Origin: Candidatus Latescibacterota bacterium
GTDB lineage: Bacteria; Latescibacterota; UBA2968
Assembly (NCBI GenBank): GCA_022821275.1
Contig: JAJEDY010000039.1
Span: 1 to 58,801 of the forward strand
Reading direction: 5' to 3'
DNA: 58,801 nt
Shown: piece after piece, positions 17,682-25,921 of the stretch
How positions within the stretch are numbered: the stretch's first letter is position 1
Layout of the letters: each line of letters starts with the position of its first letter
Program-made: the position numbers and the translations under genes
Notes under the pieces: model-generated
The model's input: only the letters and a program-made list of their open reading frames with translations
Told to the model about the DNA's origin: nothing
Database searches by the model: none

Positions 17682-20527
17682 GATGCGTTCGCTTTGTCGA
17701 ACCAGCTTTTGATGGCTTGTAATAAATGATCTGGAGCTCGAAACGCCCGATGTTGAACTGGCAATGCTTCGAGAAATGCCCGTCCGTAAAAGGTGGATAA
17801 AACCCGACTGTCGAAGACGATGACGATGCCTCTGTCGGATTTGTTGCGTATCAGGCGACCAAAACCCTGGCGAAATTTGAGGATGGCTTCGGGGACTGAA
17901 TAGTGTAAAAATGGATTCTTGCCCTGTTTTTCGAGTTCTTCCATGTGCGCCGCAACGAGGGGCTCAGATGGCACGGCAAAAGGCAGGCGAATAATACCCA
18001 GGATTTCGAGGGCTTCGCCGGGAATATCTACCCCTTCCCAGAAACTGTCAGTGCCCAGGAGCATTGCGCGACGGTGGGTCTTAAAGCGGTCGGTAATGCT
18101 GCCGCGCGCACCGTCTATCCCCTGTCCCAGGAGCAAAATGCCATCGGACGATAGATCGTTTTTGAGTGCGTCATAAGATTGGTTGAGCATGCTGTAGGAC
18201 GTAAATAATGCCAGCGTGCCCCGTCCGATTTTTCGTGCCAAATGGCGCAGCAAATCGTCAACGGCTTGTTGAAAATTCGGGGATTTGGGCGATGGTATAA
18301 ATTGCGGCACGCAGACGAGGGCTTGTAAATTGTAGTCAAAGGGCGAACCCAGACAACGCGTTTGCACGCGCTCATCGGGCATGGTGTCGAGCCCCATGCG
18401 TTGAAGAAAATAGATGAGTTTTCCGCGAATGCCCAGAGTGGCCGATGTGAAGACGATGGTGCGCATTTTGTCGTAGAGCGCGTTGTGCAATACTTCGGCG
18501 ACGTGCAGAGGCGCAGAAAACAGGCGCGTATCACTGCTGTTTTCTCGGGTTGGCAATTCAAACCAGTAAACGCATTGTTCGTCTTCGGGATGGGTCAAGT
18601 GGTTGAGGGTTGCGAGCAGGTCGCTGCATTCCTGCGCGCGCCCGTCGAGTTCGTTGACGAGTTCGTCCTGGTTGGGAAAGGTGTCGTCGGGCAAGTCTTT
18701 GAGCCAGTCGCACAGATTTTTTAGACTGTTATTGAGTTCTGTACCCGCTTCGACAAAGTTTTCAAGGCTTTCTCCAACCGCTTCAAACGTATTTTCACCC
18801 GGGCGATAGCGCTCTTTTGGTGTGTAGTAAAATTTGCGACTGCCCTGTTTGCCGTACAAAAATTCCGTGAGGTTTTGAAAAAAGGTCTGTGCTTTGAGAT
18901 AGATGTCTTCGGCGGCGTTCACTGCTCGCCCAATGCCTTTGTCAAAGGTGGCGAAGATATTGTCTTTGAGATCGGCTACACCGATCCAGTGGCGCAATGC
19001 GGGCAAGGTGCCTGTGCTGTGAAAACCCGGACTGCGCAGTTGATCGGAAAAATTTTTGATTTGCCATATATTGAGTTCGCGTCCCAAATATTGTGCGGCT
19101 ATTTTTTCGATGTTGTGGGCTTCGTCCAGGATGAGGTCTTCGTATTCGCCCAGCACGGCATTTTCCGAGACGATGTCGGAAAAGAGCAGGGAGTGATTGA
19201 CAACTACGATATGTGCTTTTTGAGCAGAGCGGCGCACGGTGTTGGCAAAACACTGTCCGTTGGTGCGGCACTTTTGTGAGCGGCAATACCCGGAATCGGA
19301 ACACACTTTTGCCCACAGGCCAGCATAGCGGCGCATGTCAAAGCCATTGTTTTCAGAAATGTCGCCGGTTTGCGTTTGTTCTGCCCATATAACGAGGGAT
19401 AAGGCGCCTTCGCGCTCGTCTTCGGTAAAGAAGGTGTCGATATTGGCAAGTGCTGCGTGCCATCGATTGAGGCATATATAGTTGTTGCGGCCTTTGAGCA
19501 GGACATAGCTGAAGGGTACACTCAGGGTGCGTTCGAGGTGAGGCAGGTCTTTGAAGAATAATTGTTCCTGGAGATTTTTGGTGTTGGTGGAAACAATGAC
19601 GCGGCGGCCATTTTGTACGGCGTGGTGAATGGCCGGGGTGAGATAGGCCATGGATTTGCCCACGCCTGTGCCCGCTTCGGCGACGAGGAGGTGGCTGTTG
19701 TTAAAGGCATCGGCAATGGCGCGTACCATTTCAATTTGTTCGGTGCGAACTTCATAGCCTTCGGTTTGCTGGTCGAATGTGCCGCCGGATTCAAACAGGG
19801 TGCAGAGCATGTCGGTATCGAGAGGCGCGTGGTCCTCTGTTTCCGTTCGGGGTTCTTCGCCGCCTATGTTGGATAGGGGGAGGCCGTCTGCCCCGCCACC
19901 GCGAATGCGGCTCATAAATTCGCTTTTGGCTGCTTCATTTCCCAGATCGACAAAGATGTTGAGCAAGGGGCTATTTGTGCCTTGTAAAAGGCGCAGTATT
20001 TGTTGTTTGGTCTGAAATGAGGTTTCGCGCAAGATTTCGATGATACCCGGGTATATGCCTGCGAGTTGCTCGGCATCGCAGAGTGCTTTGTGCGTTGCTC
20101 GGGATTTGACTTCAAAATAGTCCGCGAGTGTGTTCGCCCGATGATCGGATAGATTGGGCAGGGCAACGCGGGCGAGGTCGCGGACGCTGTGTATGTTGTT
20201 GCCAAAGGGCAGACCAGAGGCTTCAGATAAGAAGCGCGTTTCAAATCGACCCTGGTGTACGATTAGGGGATGGTCACTGGCAAAGGTCATGAAGTTTTCG
20301 ATTGCCGCGTCGATGCGGGGGGCGTTTCTCACGTCTTTGAATGCTATGCCCGTCAGGCGCGTTGTTTCTTCGGGAACTCCCATTTTCGGGCGTACATAAG
20401 TTTGAAAGCGTTCGACAATTTCACCGTCTTTAATTTTGACAGCACCGATTTCGATTATTTCGGCTTCTTTTGGGTTCAGGCCCGTGGTTTCGAGGTCGAG
20501 GGCTATGTAGGTGTGGAGAATGGACAT
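17678..20527 (-). CDS. dinG: DnaQ-like exonuclease / DinG-family helicase fusion
   Basis: A 949-residue fusion. Residues 1-170 form a DEDD exonuclease (ALDLETTGLNP, HQGRFETRFL, HKALCDAEQL); the middle motif has Glu where Asp is usual. The helicase part follows: Walker A AEAGTGVGKSMAYL, four cysteines for a 4Fe-4S cluster within CSDSGYCRSQKCRTNGQC, DEAH box LILDEAHNIEK, and C-terminal motifs GTDSFWEGVDIPGE and GFGRLIRNKSDRG. DinG-type XPD-like helicases unwind DNA 5'-3' during repair and R-loop removal; the exonuclease fusion is known in Firmicutes. The ATG used here lies four codons after an in-frame TTG that would also work. Confidence 0.92.
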   Translation of the reverse strand: MSILHTYIALDLETTGLNPKEAEIIEIGAVKIKDGEIVERFQTYVRPKMGVPEETTRLTGIAFKDVRNAPRIDAAIENFMTFASDHPLIVHQGRFETRFLSEASGLPFGNNIHSVRDLARVALPNLSDHRANTLADYFEVKSRATHKALCDAEQLAGIYPGIIEILRETSFQTKQQILRLLQGTNSPLLNIFVDLGNEAAKSEFMSRIRGGGADGLPLSNIGGEEPRTETEDHAPLDTDMLCTLFESGGTFDQQTEGYEVRTEQIEMVRAIADAFNNSHLLVAEAGTGVGKSMAYLTPAIHHAVQNGRRVIVSTNTKNLQEQLFFKDLPHLERTLSVPFSYVLLKGRNNYICLNRWHAALANIDTFFTEDEREGALSLVIWAEQTQTGDISENNGFDMRRYAGLWAKVCSDSGYCRSQKCRTNGQCFANTVRRSAQKAHIVVVNHSLLFSDIVSENAVLGEYEDLILDEAHNIEKIAAQYLGRELNIWQIKNFSDQLRSPGFHSTGTLPALRHWIGVADLKDNIFATFDKGIGRAVNAAEDIYLKAQTFFQNLTEFLYGKQGSRKFYYTPKERYRPGENTFEAVGESLENFVEAGTELNNSLKNLCDWLKDLPDDTFPNQDELVNELDGRAQECSDLLATLNHLTHPEDEQCVYWFELPTRENSSDTRLFSAPLHVAEVLHNALYDKMRTIVFTSATLGIRGKLIYFLQRMGLDTMPDERVQTRCLGSPFDYNLQALVCVPQFIPSPKSPNFQQAVDDLLRHLARKIGRGTLALFTSYSMLNQSYDALKNDLSSDGILLLGQGIDGARGSITDRFKTHRRAMLLGTDSFWEGVDIPGEALEILGIIRLPFAVPSEPLVAAHMEELEKQGKNPFLHYSVPEAILKFRQGFGRLIRNKSDRGIVIVFDSRVLSTFYGRAFLEALPVQHRAFRAPDHLLQAIKSWFDKANAS

Positions 20528-20686
20528 GGAGAGAGGCAAAAAACCTTATGTGTTGACTCTTTGAGTTCAGTGCGGTATCATAAATGCCGACCGGTTTTGA
20601 TTTTCCGATCGGCTTTCGATAGCGTTTTGACTTGGGGTAACATACACTACAAAGCCCTGAATTTCAAGGGTTATTGTGGAGGTGAT

Positions 20687-21703
20687 ATGAAAGCGTCTGT
20701 TTATCTGGGTCCCGAGTGGGTTGAATTGCGCGATATTGCGGAACCCAAATTGGGTGATGATGAGGTGCTCATCAAGGTGGCGCGGGCGGGTTTGTGCGGT
20801 ACGGATTTGCATGTTTATCAGGGGCACATGGATCAACGGGTGCAAATTCCTCTGGTGATGGGACACGAGATGTGCGGTGAGATTGTAGAGGTTCCAAAAG
20901 ATGCCGAGTTCAAAGTGGGCGATCGCGTGGTGGTTGAACCCACGGTGGCATGTGGTGCGTGTGCAGCTTGCCGTCGGGGACATCGACATATTTGTCAGAA
21001 TCTGAATTTTTTGGGTATTGACTCTGCGGGTGCATTTCAGGCTTTTTGGAATGCACCACTCGATCGTTTACACCGCGTACCCGATGCACTGGACGACGAT
21101 GCTGGCGCGCTTATTGAACCGCTTGCGGTCGCTGTTCACGATGTTCGGCGTGCAAAAGTGGAATTGGGCGATCGCGCGGTTGTGATTGGCGGCGGCCCTA
21201 TTGGGATGCTGGTTGCTATGGCGGCGCGATTGGATGGGGCCGAGGTGGTGGTTTCCGAAGTGAATCCCTTTCGTTTGGCAAAGGCGAGGGCATTGGGCTT
21301 TGAGATTGTGAATCCATTGGAAACAGATCTTCTCGCATATACAGAAGAATGGACCGGGGGCACGGGCGCAGATCTCGTGTTTGAAGTCAGTGGCAGTGCG
21401 CCCGGCGCAAAGGTTATGACGGAGTTGGCACGGGTTCGCGGAACTATTGTGCTGGTTGGGGTTCACGCTGAACCGCCGCCTGTGGATTTACAGCGGTTTT
21501 TTTGGCGAGAATTGCATCTGGTGGGGTGTCGCGTGTACGAACCCATAGATTTTGAGCGGGCAATTCGATTGGCGGCATCTGGCGCGGTCGATGTAAAAGC
21601 TTTGATTACGGATACGCTACCGCTGGATGATGCGGCAAAGGGATTTGAACAGATGGTGGCAGGTGGCGAGGTGATGAAGGTGCTATTAGACTGTCAGGCG
21701 TGA
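20687..21703 (+). CDS. zinc-dependent medium-chain alcohol/polyol dehydrogenase
   Basis: A 338-residue MDR-family dehydrogenase. Catalytic zinc ligands are in AGLCGTDLH and GHEMCGEI. The structural zinc site is CGACAACRRGHRHIC. The NAD-binding fold contains VIGGGPIGMLVA followed by an acidic residue typical of NAD(H) preference. It resembles sorbitol, threonine or L-gulonate-type dehydrogenases; substrate undetermined. The start is the ATG behind GGAGGTGAT. A kduD-like gene follows 11 bases later and an aldo/keto reductase after that, suggesting a sugar or sugar-acid catabolic operon. Confidence 0.85.
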   Translation: MKASVYLGPEWVELRDIAEPKLGDDEVLIKVARAGLCGTDLHVYQGHMDQRVQIPLVMGHEMCGEIVEVPKDAEFKVGDRVVVEPTVACGACAACRRGHRHICQNLNFLGIDSAGAFQAFWNAPLDRLHRVPDALDDDAGALIEPLAVAVHDVRRAKVELGDRAVVIGGGPIGMLVAMAARLDGAEVVVSEVNPFRLAKARALGFEIVNPLETDLLAYTEEWTGGTGADLVFEVSGSAPGAKVMTELARVRGTIVLVGVHAEPPPVDLQRFFWRELHLVGCRVYEPIDFERAIRLAASGAVDVKALITDTLPLDDAAKGFEQMVAGGEVMKVLLDCQA

Positions 21704-21714
21704 TAGGGGTTATT

Positions 21715-22482
21715 ATGGGAATTTTTGATAAGTTTGATTTGAGTGGTAAGACGGCACTGGTGACGGGATGTCGGCGCGGTATTGGTCGCGCTTTTGCCCA
21801 GGGATTGGCCGAGGCAGGTGCCGATATTGTGGGGGTGAGTGCATCGCTGGCGTCGGACAGTGAGGTGGAGGGGGATGTTACCGGACTGGGCCGCAGTTTT
21901 CGCCCTTATGCATGTGATTTTTCCAATCGAGATGCTTTGCGGGCTTTTATCGCACAGGTGAAAGCAGATGTCGCTCAGATCGATATATTGGTGAATAATG
22001 CGGGGACTATTTTGCGGGAACCAGCAGCGGATCATCCCGATGAATACTGGGATAGAGTGATTGAGGTGAATTTGAATGCACAATTTGTTCTCGCGCGCGA
22101 GTTTGGCAAAGAGATGGTGGCGCGCGGGCATGGCAAAATCGTTTTTACAGCGTCTTTGTTGAGTTTTCAGGGGGGTATTACGGTGCCGGGGTACGCCGCT
22201 GCCAAAGGGGGTATTGCGACTTTGACCATGGCGCTGTCAAATGAGTGGGCGAGCAAGGGGGTAAATGTCAATGCTATTGCGCCGGGTTATATTGCAACGG
22301 ATAATACCGAGGCTCTGCGCAATGATTCTGTCCGTTCCGAGCAAATTTTGACGCGCATCCCGCAGGGGCGATGGGGGCAGCCGGATGATTTGAAAGGCGC
22401 GTGTGTGTTTTTGTGTTCGGATGCAGCCAATTATGTCAATGGTGCGATTTTGACTGTGGATGGCGGATGGATGGGGCGGTGA
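21715..22482 (+). CDS. kduD: short-chain dehydrogenase, KduD-like 2-keto-3-deoxygluconate dehydrogenase
   Basis: A 255-residue SDR enzyme. The cofactor motif is TGCRRGIGRAFA. NNAGTI marks the central strand, and Tyr and Lys in YAAAKGG with the Ser in TASLLSF give the catalytic triad. GIFDKFDLSGKTALVTG at the N-terminus and the C-terminal VNGAILTVDGGWMGR match KduD-type enzymes, which interconvert keto-deoxy-uronate intermediates. Substrate assignment is by likeness. A GTG five codons upstream is an alternative start. Confidence 0.82.
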   Translation: MGIFDKFDLSGKTALVTGCRRGIGRAFAQGLAEAGADIVGVSASLASDSEVEGDVTGLGRSFRPYACDFSNRDALRAFIAQVKADVAQIDILVNNAGTILREPAADHPDEYWDRVIEVNLNAQFVLAREFGKEMVARGHGKIVFTASLLSFQGGITVPGYAAAKGGIATLTMALSNEWASKGVNVNAIAPGYIATDNTEALRNDSVRSEQILTRIPQGRWGQPDDLKGACVFLCSDAANYVNGAILTVDGGWMGR

Positions 22483-22511
22483 TTAAATAATATTTTACAT
22501 GGAGGTTCGAT

Positions 22512-23495
22512 ATGGAATACAGGCCGTTTGGAAAGACCGGGTTGGATGTTTCGGCGATTGGCTTTGGGTGCTGGGAACTCGGTGGGAGTTATGGTTATTT
22601 TGATGAAGGCGAAGTGATTGCGGGTATTCACAAGGCATTGGATTTGGGGATTAATTGCTTCGATACAGCCGAAGGCTATGGGAAGGGAAAATCAGAGGCT
22701 CTGCTCGCGCGAGGTCTGGGGAATCGACGCAAGGATGTAATTGTGGTGACGAAAGTAGGTATTGGATATACAGATTCGGGGCGGGAGAAGGGGCGCGACA
22801 GTCGCAGAGATCGGATTATGGCGTCGGTCGAGAATAGTTTGCAGTTTTTGAATACGGATTATATCGATGTTTATTTGATTCACTGGCCGGATCGGCACAC
22901 GCCTTTTGAAGAGCCAATGCAAACGCTGGAAGATTTGATTCAGCAGGGCAAGGTGCGCTTTGGAGGCGTGTCGAATTTTAAGGCTGAGGAAATCGATGCG
23001 TGCATGAAAACGCGGCGGGTAGATGTGGGGCAATACGGCTATCACATGTTTGATCGGCGTATGGAGAGGGATGTTTTTCCATATTGCGAAGCGCATGGTA
23101 TTGGGATGATGGGATATGGATCTCTGGCGCACGGGTTGCTCGCCGGGGCATTTGATGATAATACGACATTCGACGCACAAGATTGGCGCTCTAAGGGTGG
23201 GTTGTTTAATATGCCTTTGTTCACTGAGGAGAATTTTCCGCGCAATTTGAAGGTGGTGGAAGCGTTAAAACAGATGGCAGCGGATCGCGGCACAGCGGTG
23301 CATCACCTCGCGCTGGCGTGGGTGTTGTCCAATCCCGTGATCAGTACTGCATTGGTTGGCGTGCGTAAACCCGAGGAGGTGGTGTCGAATATGGGAGCAT
23401 TAGAGTTGACGCTGTCCGAAGACGATAAGTGTGCTATTGATGCGATATTTGAGCATTACGGGGTGGATACGCGACCGGATATTTGGGTGGAATAA
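22512..23495 (+). CDS. aldo/keto reductase
   Basis: A 327-residue AKR with the catalytic tetrad visible: Asp and Tyr in CFDTAEGYGKGKSE, Lys in VVTKVG and His in LIHWPDRHTPF. It resembles the bacterial YajO/IolS-like group that reduces sugars or aldehydes with NADPH. A good ribosome site (GGAGG) precedes ATG. It closes the dehydrogenase trio. Confidence 0.9.
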   Translation: MEYRPFGKTGLDVSAIGFGCWELGGSYGYFDEGEVIAGIHKALDLGINCFDTAEGYGKGKSEALLARGLGNRRKDVIVVTKVGIGYTDSGREKGRDSRRDRIMASVENSLQFLNTDYIDVYLIHWPDRHTPFEEPMQTLEDLIQQGKVRFGGVSNFKAEEIDACMKTRRVDVGQYGYHMFDRRMERDVFPYCEAHGIGMMGYGSLAHGLLAGAFDDNTTFDAQDWRSKGGLFNMPLFTEENFPRNLKVVEALKQMAADRGTAVHHLALAWVLSNPVISTALVGVRKPEEVVSNMGALELTLSEDDKCAIDAIFEHYGVDTRPDIWVE

Positions 23496-23535
23496 GCCGA
23501 AGAGATGAAAAAAATAGGGAATTGGCAATCTATAC

Positions 23536-23565
23536 TTGACAAATCAAAGCATGCTGGACTATAAT
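23536..23565 (+). promoter_or_regulatory. consensus sigma-70 promoter of the HU gene
   Basis: Perfect TTGACA and TATAAT hexamers separated by 18 bases, about 90 bases upstream of the HU start. Strong constitutive transcription is expected. Confidence 0.9.
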
Positions 23566-23657
23566 TGGGGTATGTTACGCGATACAGCCTTCAATCTGGT
23601 GGTTGGGAATATGGGTTGGAGGTCGAGATACATCCATTTTCACAAAGGGAGAGAATT

Positions 23658-23975
23658 ATGTCGCAAGCTGTAACAAAACGATGGAGCAAAGCCCAGATTG
23701 TGAGCGCGATCGCAGAAAGCACCGGTCTGAGCAAAAAAGATGTGGGTAGCGTTCTCGATGGGCTGGACAGTGCCATTGAAAGCCATATCACAACAGGTTC
23801 TGTCGGTGAATTTGTGTTGCCCGGTCTGCTCAAAATCAAAAGGGTCGAAAAACCAGCTCGCGCAGAACGAGAGGGCGTCAATCCTTTTACTGGCGAAAAA
23901 ATAACAATTGCAGCCAAACCCGCTTCGCAGGGTGTGAGAATTTCAGCTCTCAAAAAACTGAAAGACATGGTTTAG
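23658..23975 (+). CDS. hup: HU/IHF-family DNA-binding protein
   Basis: A 105-residue nucleoid protein. The helical base (SKAQIVSAIAESTGLSKKDV) and the beta-arm region with the NPFTGEKI signature identify the HU/IHF fold, which bends and wraps DNA. It is slightly longer than typical HU (90) with a basic C-terminus. The ATG is chosen behind GGGAGAG; an upstream in-frame extension overlaps the promoter and is rejected. Monocistronic, with its own consensus promoter and terminator. Confidence 0.92.
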   Translation: MSQAVTKRWSKAQIVSAIAESTGLSKKDVGSVLDGLDSAIESHITTGSVGEFVLPGLLKIKRVEKPARAEREGVNPFTGEKITIAAKPASQGVRISALKKLKDMV

Positions 23976-24002
23976 CCATCGCCGTATTTAGGGAACTAAC
24001 GG

Positions 24003-24034
24003 CAAGCCCAGCCTTTTAAGGTTGGGCTTTTTTA
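24003..24034 (+). terminator. intrinsic terminator of the HU gene
   Basis: Stem AAGCCCAGCC / GGTTGGGCTT with a short loop and a T-run, 28 bases after the stop. Confidence 0.88.
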
Positions 24035-24144
24035 TGTTTATAACTCATTGTGGGGATATTTTGAGAGACTGGACAAAATGCCGCGAAATGATTACTTTCA
24101 AAGTTGCAACCAAAAAGCGATAATCCAATCGCCAAGGAGGCAAA

Positions 24145-25083
24145 ATGCGGCGGTATATTATGGGCGTATTGTTGATTGTATTTGGGGTCTTATCGGGTCT
24201 GGTCGATACAACTGAGGCAGTTGAGGTCGTTCTCAAATCGGGCCGCGTTGTGCGGGGCGAGTTGATTCGAGAGACCGCGACTTCTATTACGCTTCAGCTT
24301 TCTTCCAGCCAGATTGAAATTTCCAAGTTGAGTATCAAGACGATTGATGGACGTTCTCCTTTTGAACGGCCCAGGTCCCGGGTGGCCGCGTCTTCCGATA
24401 GTACAGGTAAGATGGAGGTGCAAATTCCCGCAGGCCATTTTCTCATGGGAGATACTCGAGATAAAAACGCGCCTGTACACAAGGTTTATCTCAATGCGTA
24501 CTGGGTCGATACACGCGAAGTAACCAATGCCCAGTACCGAGAATTTGTGACGAGCACGGGACATGCGGCTCCCCGGTATTGGAGCGAGGCCAAATACAAT
24601 AATCCCAACCAACCCGTTGTGGGGGTTTCGTGGCACGACGCCAATGCCTATTGTTCCTGGAAGGGTAAACGACTGCCCACTGAAGCAGAGTGGGAACGCG
24701 CAGCACGAGGGGCACAAAGCCGTCTTTACCCCTGGGGCGACCGCTTTGATGTCACGCGAGCAAATACCCGGGAAACTCGAAATAGGCGTCCACTACCTGT
24801 GGGGACCTTTCCCGAGGGTGCTACCAGTGAAGGCTTGCTCGATATGTCGGGCAATGTTTGGGAGTGGTGTAGGGATTGGTTTGACGACGGATATTATCGC
24901 GTCTCTCCTCTCAATAATCCCACGGGACCAGAGGCTGGGAAAAAGCGCGTTATAAGGGGCGGGGGCTGGAGTGCCCCTCATATTCACATGGCCCGGCGGC
25001 GGGGTGAAAAGCCCGATAAAACCTATCCTTCTCTGGGCTTTCGATGCGCGAGATCAGATACTGAGACACAGGCAAAACAGTGA
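24145..25083 (+). CDS. exported SUMF1/FGE-like domain protein
   Basis: A 312-residue exported protein with a signal peptide (about 1-25), a small beta domain (VVLKSGRVVRGELI, about 27-75) and a SUMF1-type domain (about 90-305). Family marks include AYWVDTREVTNAQYREFV, RLPTEAEWERAARG, GNVWEWCRDW and the final YPSLGFRCAR. True formylglycine-generating enzymes have two active cysteines just after the RGGSW-like motif; here that segment reads RGGGWSAPHIHMARRR with none, so sulfatase activation is unlikely. A clear AAGGAGG ribosome site precedes ATG. Confidence 0.85.
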   Translation: MRRYIMGVLLIVFGVLSGLVDTTEAVEVVLKSGRVVRGELIRETATSITLQLSSSQIEISKLSIKTIDGRSPFERPRSRVAASSDSTGKMEVQIPAGHFLMGDTRDKNAPVHKVYLNAYWVDTREVTNAQYREFVTSTGHAAPRYWSEAKYNNPNQPVVGVSWHDANAYCSWKGKRLPTEAEWERAARGAQSRLYPWGDRFDVTRANTRETRNRRPLPVGTFPEGATSEGLLDMSGNVWEWCRDWFDDGYYRVSPLNNPTGPEAGKKRVIRGGGWSAPHIHMARRRGEKPDKTYPSLGFRCARSDTETQAKQ

Positions 25084-25092
25084 GATGAAATT

Positions 25093-25120
25093 AAAAAAGC
25101 CGCTGATCAGCGGCTTTTTT
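25093..25120. terminator. bidirectional intrinsic terminator
   Basis: Perfect palindrome AAAAAAGCCGCTGA / TCAGCGGCTTTTTT between the convergent SUMF1-domain and GroES-like genes. It can serve both strands. Confidence 0.9.
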
Positions 25121-25143
25121 GTTTGTGAACTTTTACAAAACCA

Positions 25144-25563
25144 TTACAGGTCGAGGTCGTCCAAACCCTCCAGTTCATCCAATACTTCGTCTTCGCCTAC
25201 TATGGTATCCGACTCTCGAATCACTACCAGAATAGAAGCTTGGGGCACAATGAGATATTTCTCGCCTTCAAAAGAGATCTCCATCGCGGCTTTTTGCAAA
25301 AATAAAGCAAAATCTCCTTCCTCAACTTGCAGGGGCAAATACCGCGGTTCTTTTGGAGAATTGCGCCAGGGTTCATCGTCTTCGGGCGTTTCTGGCAGTG
25401 GCAGACCGGGGCCTGTGGCCATAATGCGACCGCTCTGTATTTCCTCTTTTTCGACCACGGTTTGAGGCAAATAAAGCCCTACTTTGGTTCGCTCTTCCAA
25501 ATCTTCTCGCTTGACCAAAACGCGGTCGCCAATAACGACGAGTTCTTTGTTTCCTATTTGCAT
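25144..25563 (-). CDS. GroES-like co-chaperonin with extended acidic tail
   Basis: A 139-residue Cpn10-fold protein. The GroES-like start ELVVIGDRVLVKRED, the VGLYLPQ segment and the closing FEGEKYLIVPQASILVVI support the assignment. Differences from typical 95-residue GroES are a Pro/Glu-rich insertion around residues 55-75 and an acidic C-terminal extension ending in ELEGLDDLDL. There is no groEL beside it. The start at the internal ATG behind GAGAGA is preferred over an upstream extension that would add 16 non-conserved residues. It could be a specialised or auxiliary co-chaperonin. Confidence 0.8.
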   Translation of the reverse strand: MQIGNKELVVIGDRVLVKREDLEERTKVGLYLPQTVVEKEEIQSGRIMATGPGLPLPETPEDDEPWRNSPKEPRYLPLQVEEGDFALFLQKAAMEISFEGEKYLIVPQASILVVIRESDTIVGEDEVLDELEGLDDLDL

Positions 25564-25673
25564 TGCATTTTCTCTCTCAATGGTTCTTGTGCATAAACAA
25601 TTGTTTGTCAAACTTAAAAAATTGTACCGTAAGTGTCAACTATTTAGAGGCAGAACAACTGGCTAATAAAATC

Positions 25674-25702
25674 TTGACAAATGTATGGATAAGGCATACT
25701 AT
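25674..25702 (+). promoter_or_regulatory. strong sigma-70 promoter in the groES-holB gap
   Basis: TTGACA and TACTAT are separated by 17 bases. Transcription would begin near 25709 and meet a hairpin terminator before the holB start. Confidence 0.7.
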
Positions 25703-25708
25703 TTATCA

Positions 25709-25905
25709 CCGTGTTGTGAATACTTTATCAATTATGGAGCCGTTCCATGTTGTTTTTTGTGCCAACAATGCAAATGCCGATGCCCGTCGTTGTACGGGCT
25801 ACACGCGTTGTACATTTCCATTGTGAGCAGGAGCATGGATAGCGGATCATTTTAGTCGTTTGCAATAAAAAAAAGCCGTTGGAATGTTCCGTTCCAGCGG
25901 CTTTT
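25709..25905 (+). ncRNA. candidate small RNA, about 200 nt
   Basis: A near-consensus promoter and a strong 14-bp terminator hairpin bracket about 200 bases with no convincing gene. The only small ORF (ATG at 25734, 30 codons, Cys-rich ending RRCTGYTRCTFPL) has no ribosome site. The interior has a repeated CGTTGTAC motif around GGGCTACACG that could pair. It does not resemble 6S, tmRNA, RNase P or SRP RNA. It could instead be a leader or attenuator of holB. Confidence 0.35.
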
Positions 25906-25909
25906 CATA
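25866..25909. terminator. strong hairpin terminator between sRNA candidate and holB
   Basis: Fourteen paired bases, AAAAGCCGTTGGAA / TTCCAGCGGCTTTT (one G-T), with a 7-base loop. The T-run is four bases on the plus strand and eight on the minus strand, so it may act in both directions. Confidence 0.75.
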
Positions 25910-25921
25910 TGAGAGGCGATA

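Noticed and set aside
25563-25826. 87-codon ORF in the groES-holB gap
   Set aside because: It begins before the promoter, has no ribosome site and looks non-coding; a small RNA or leader is more likely.
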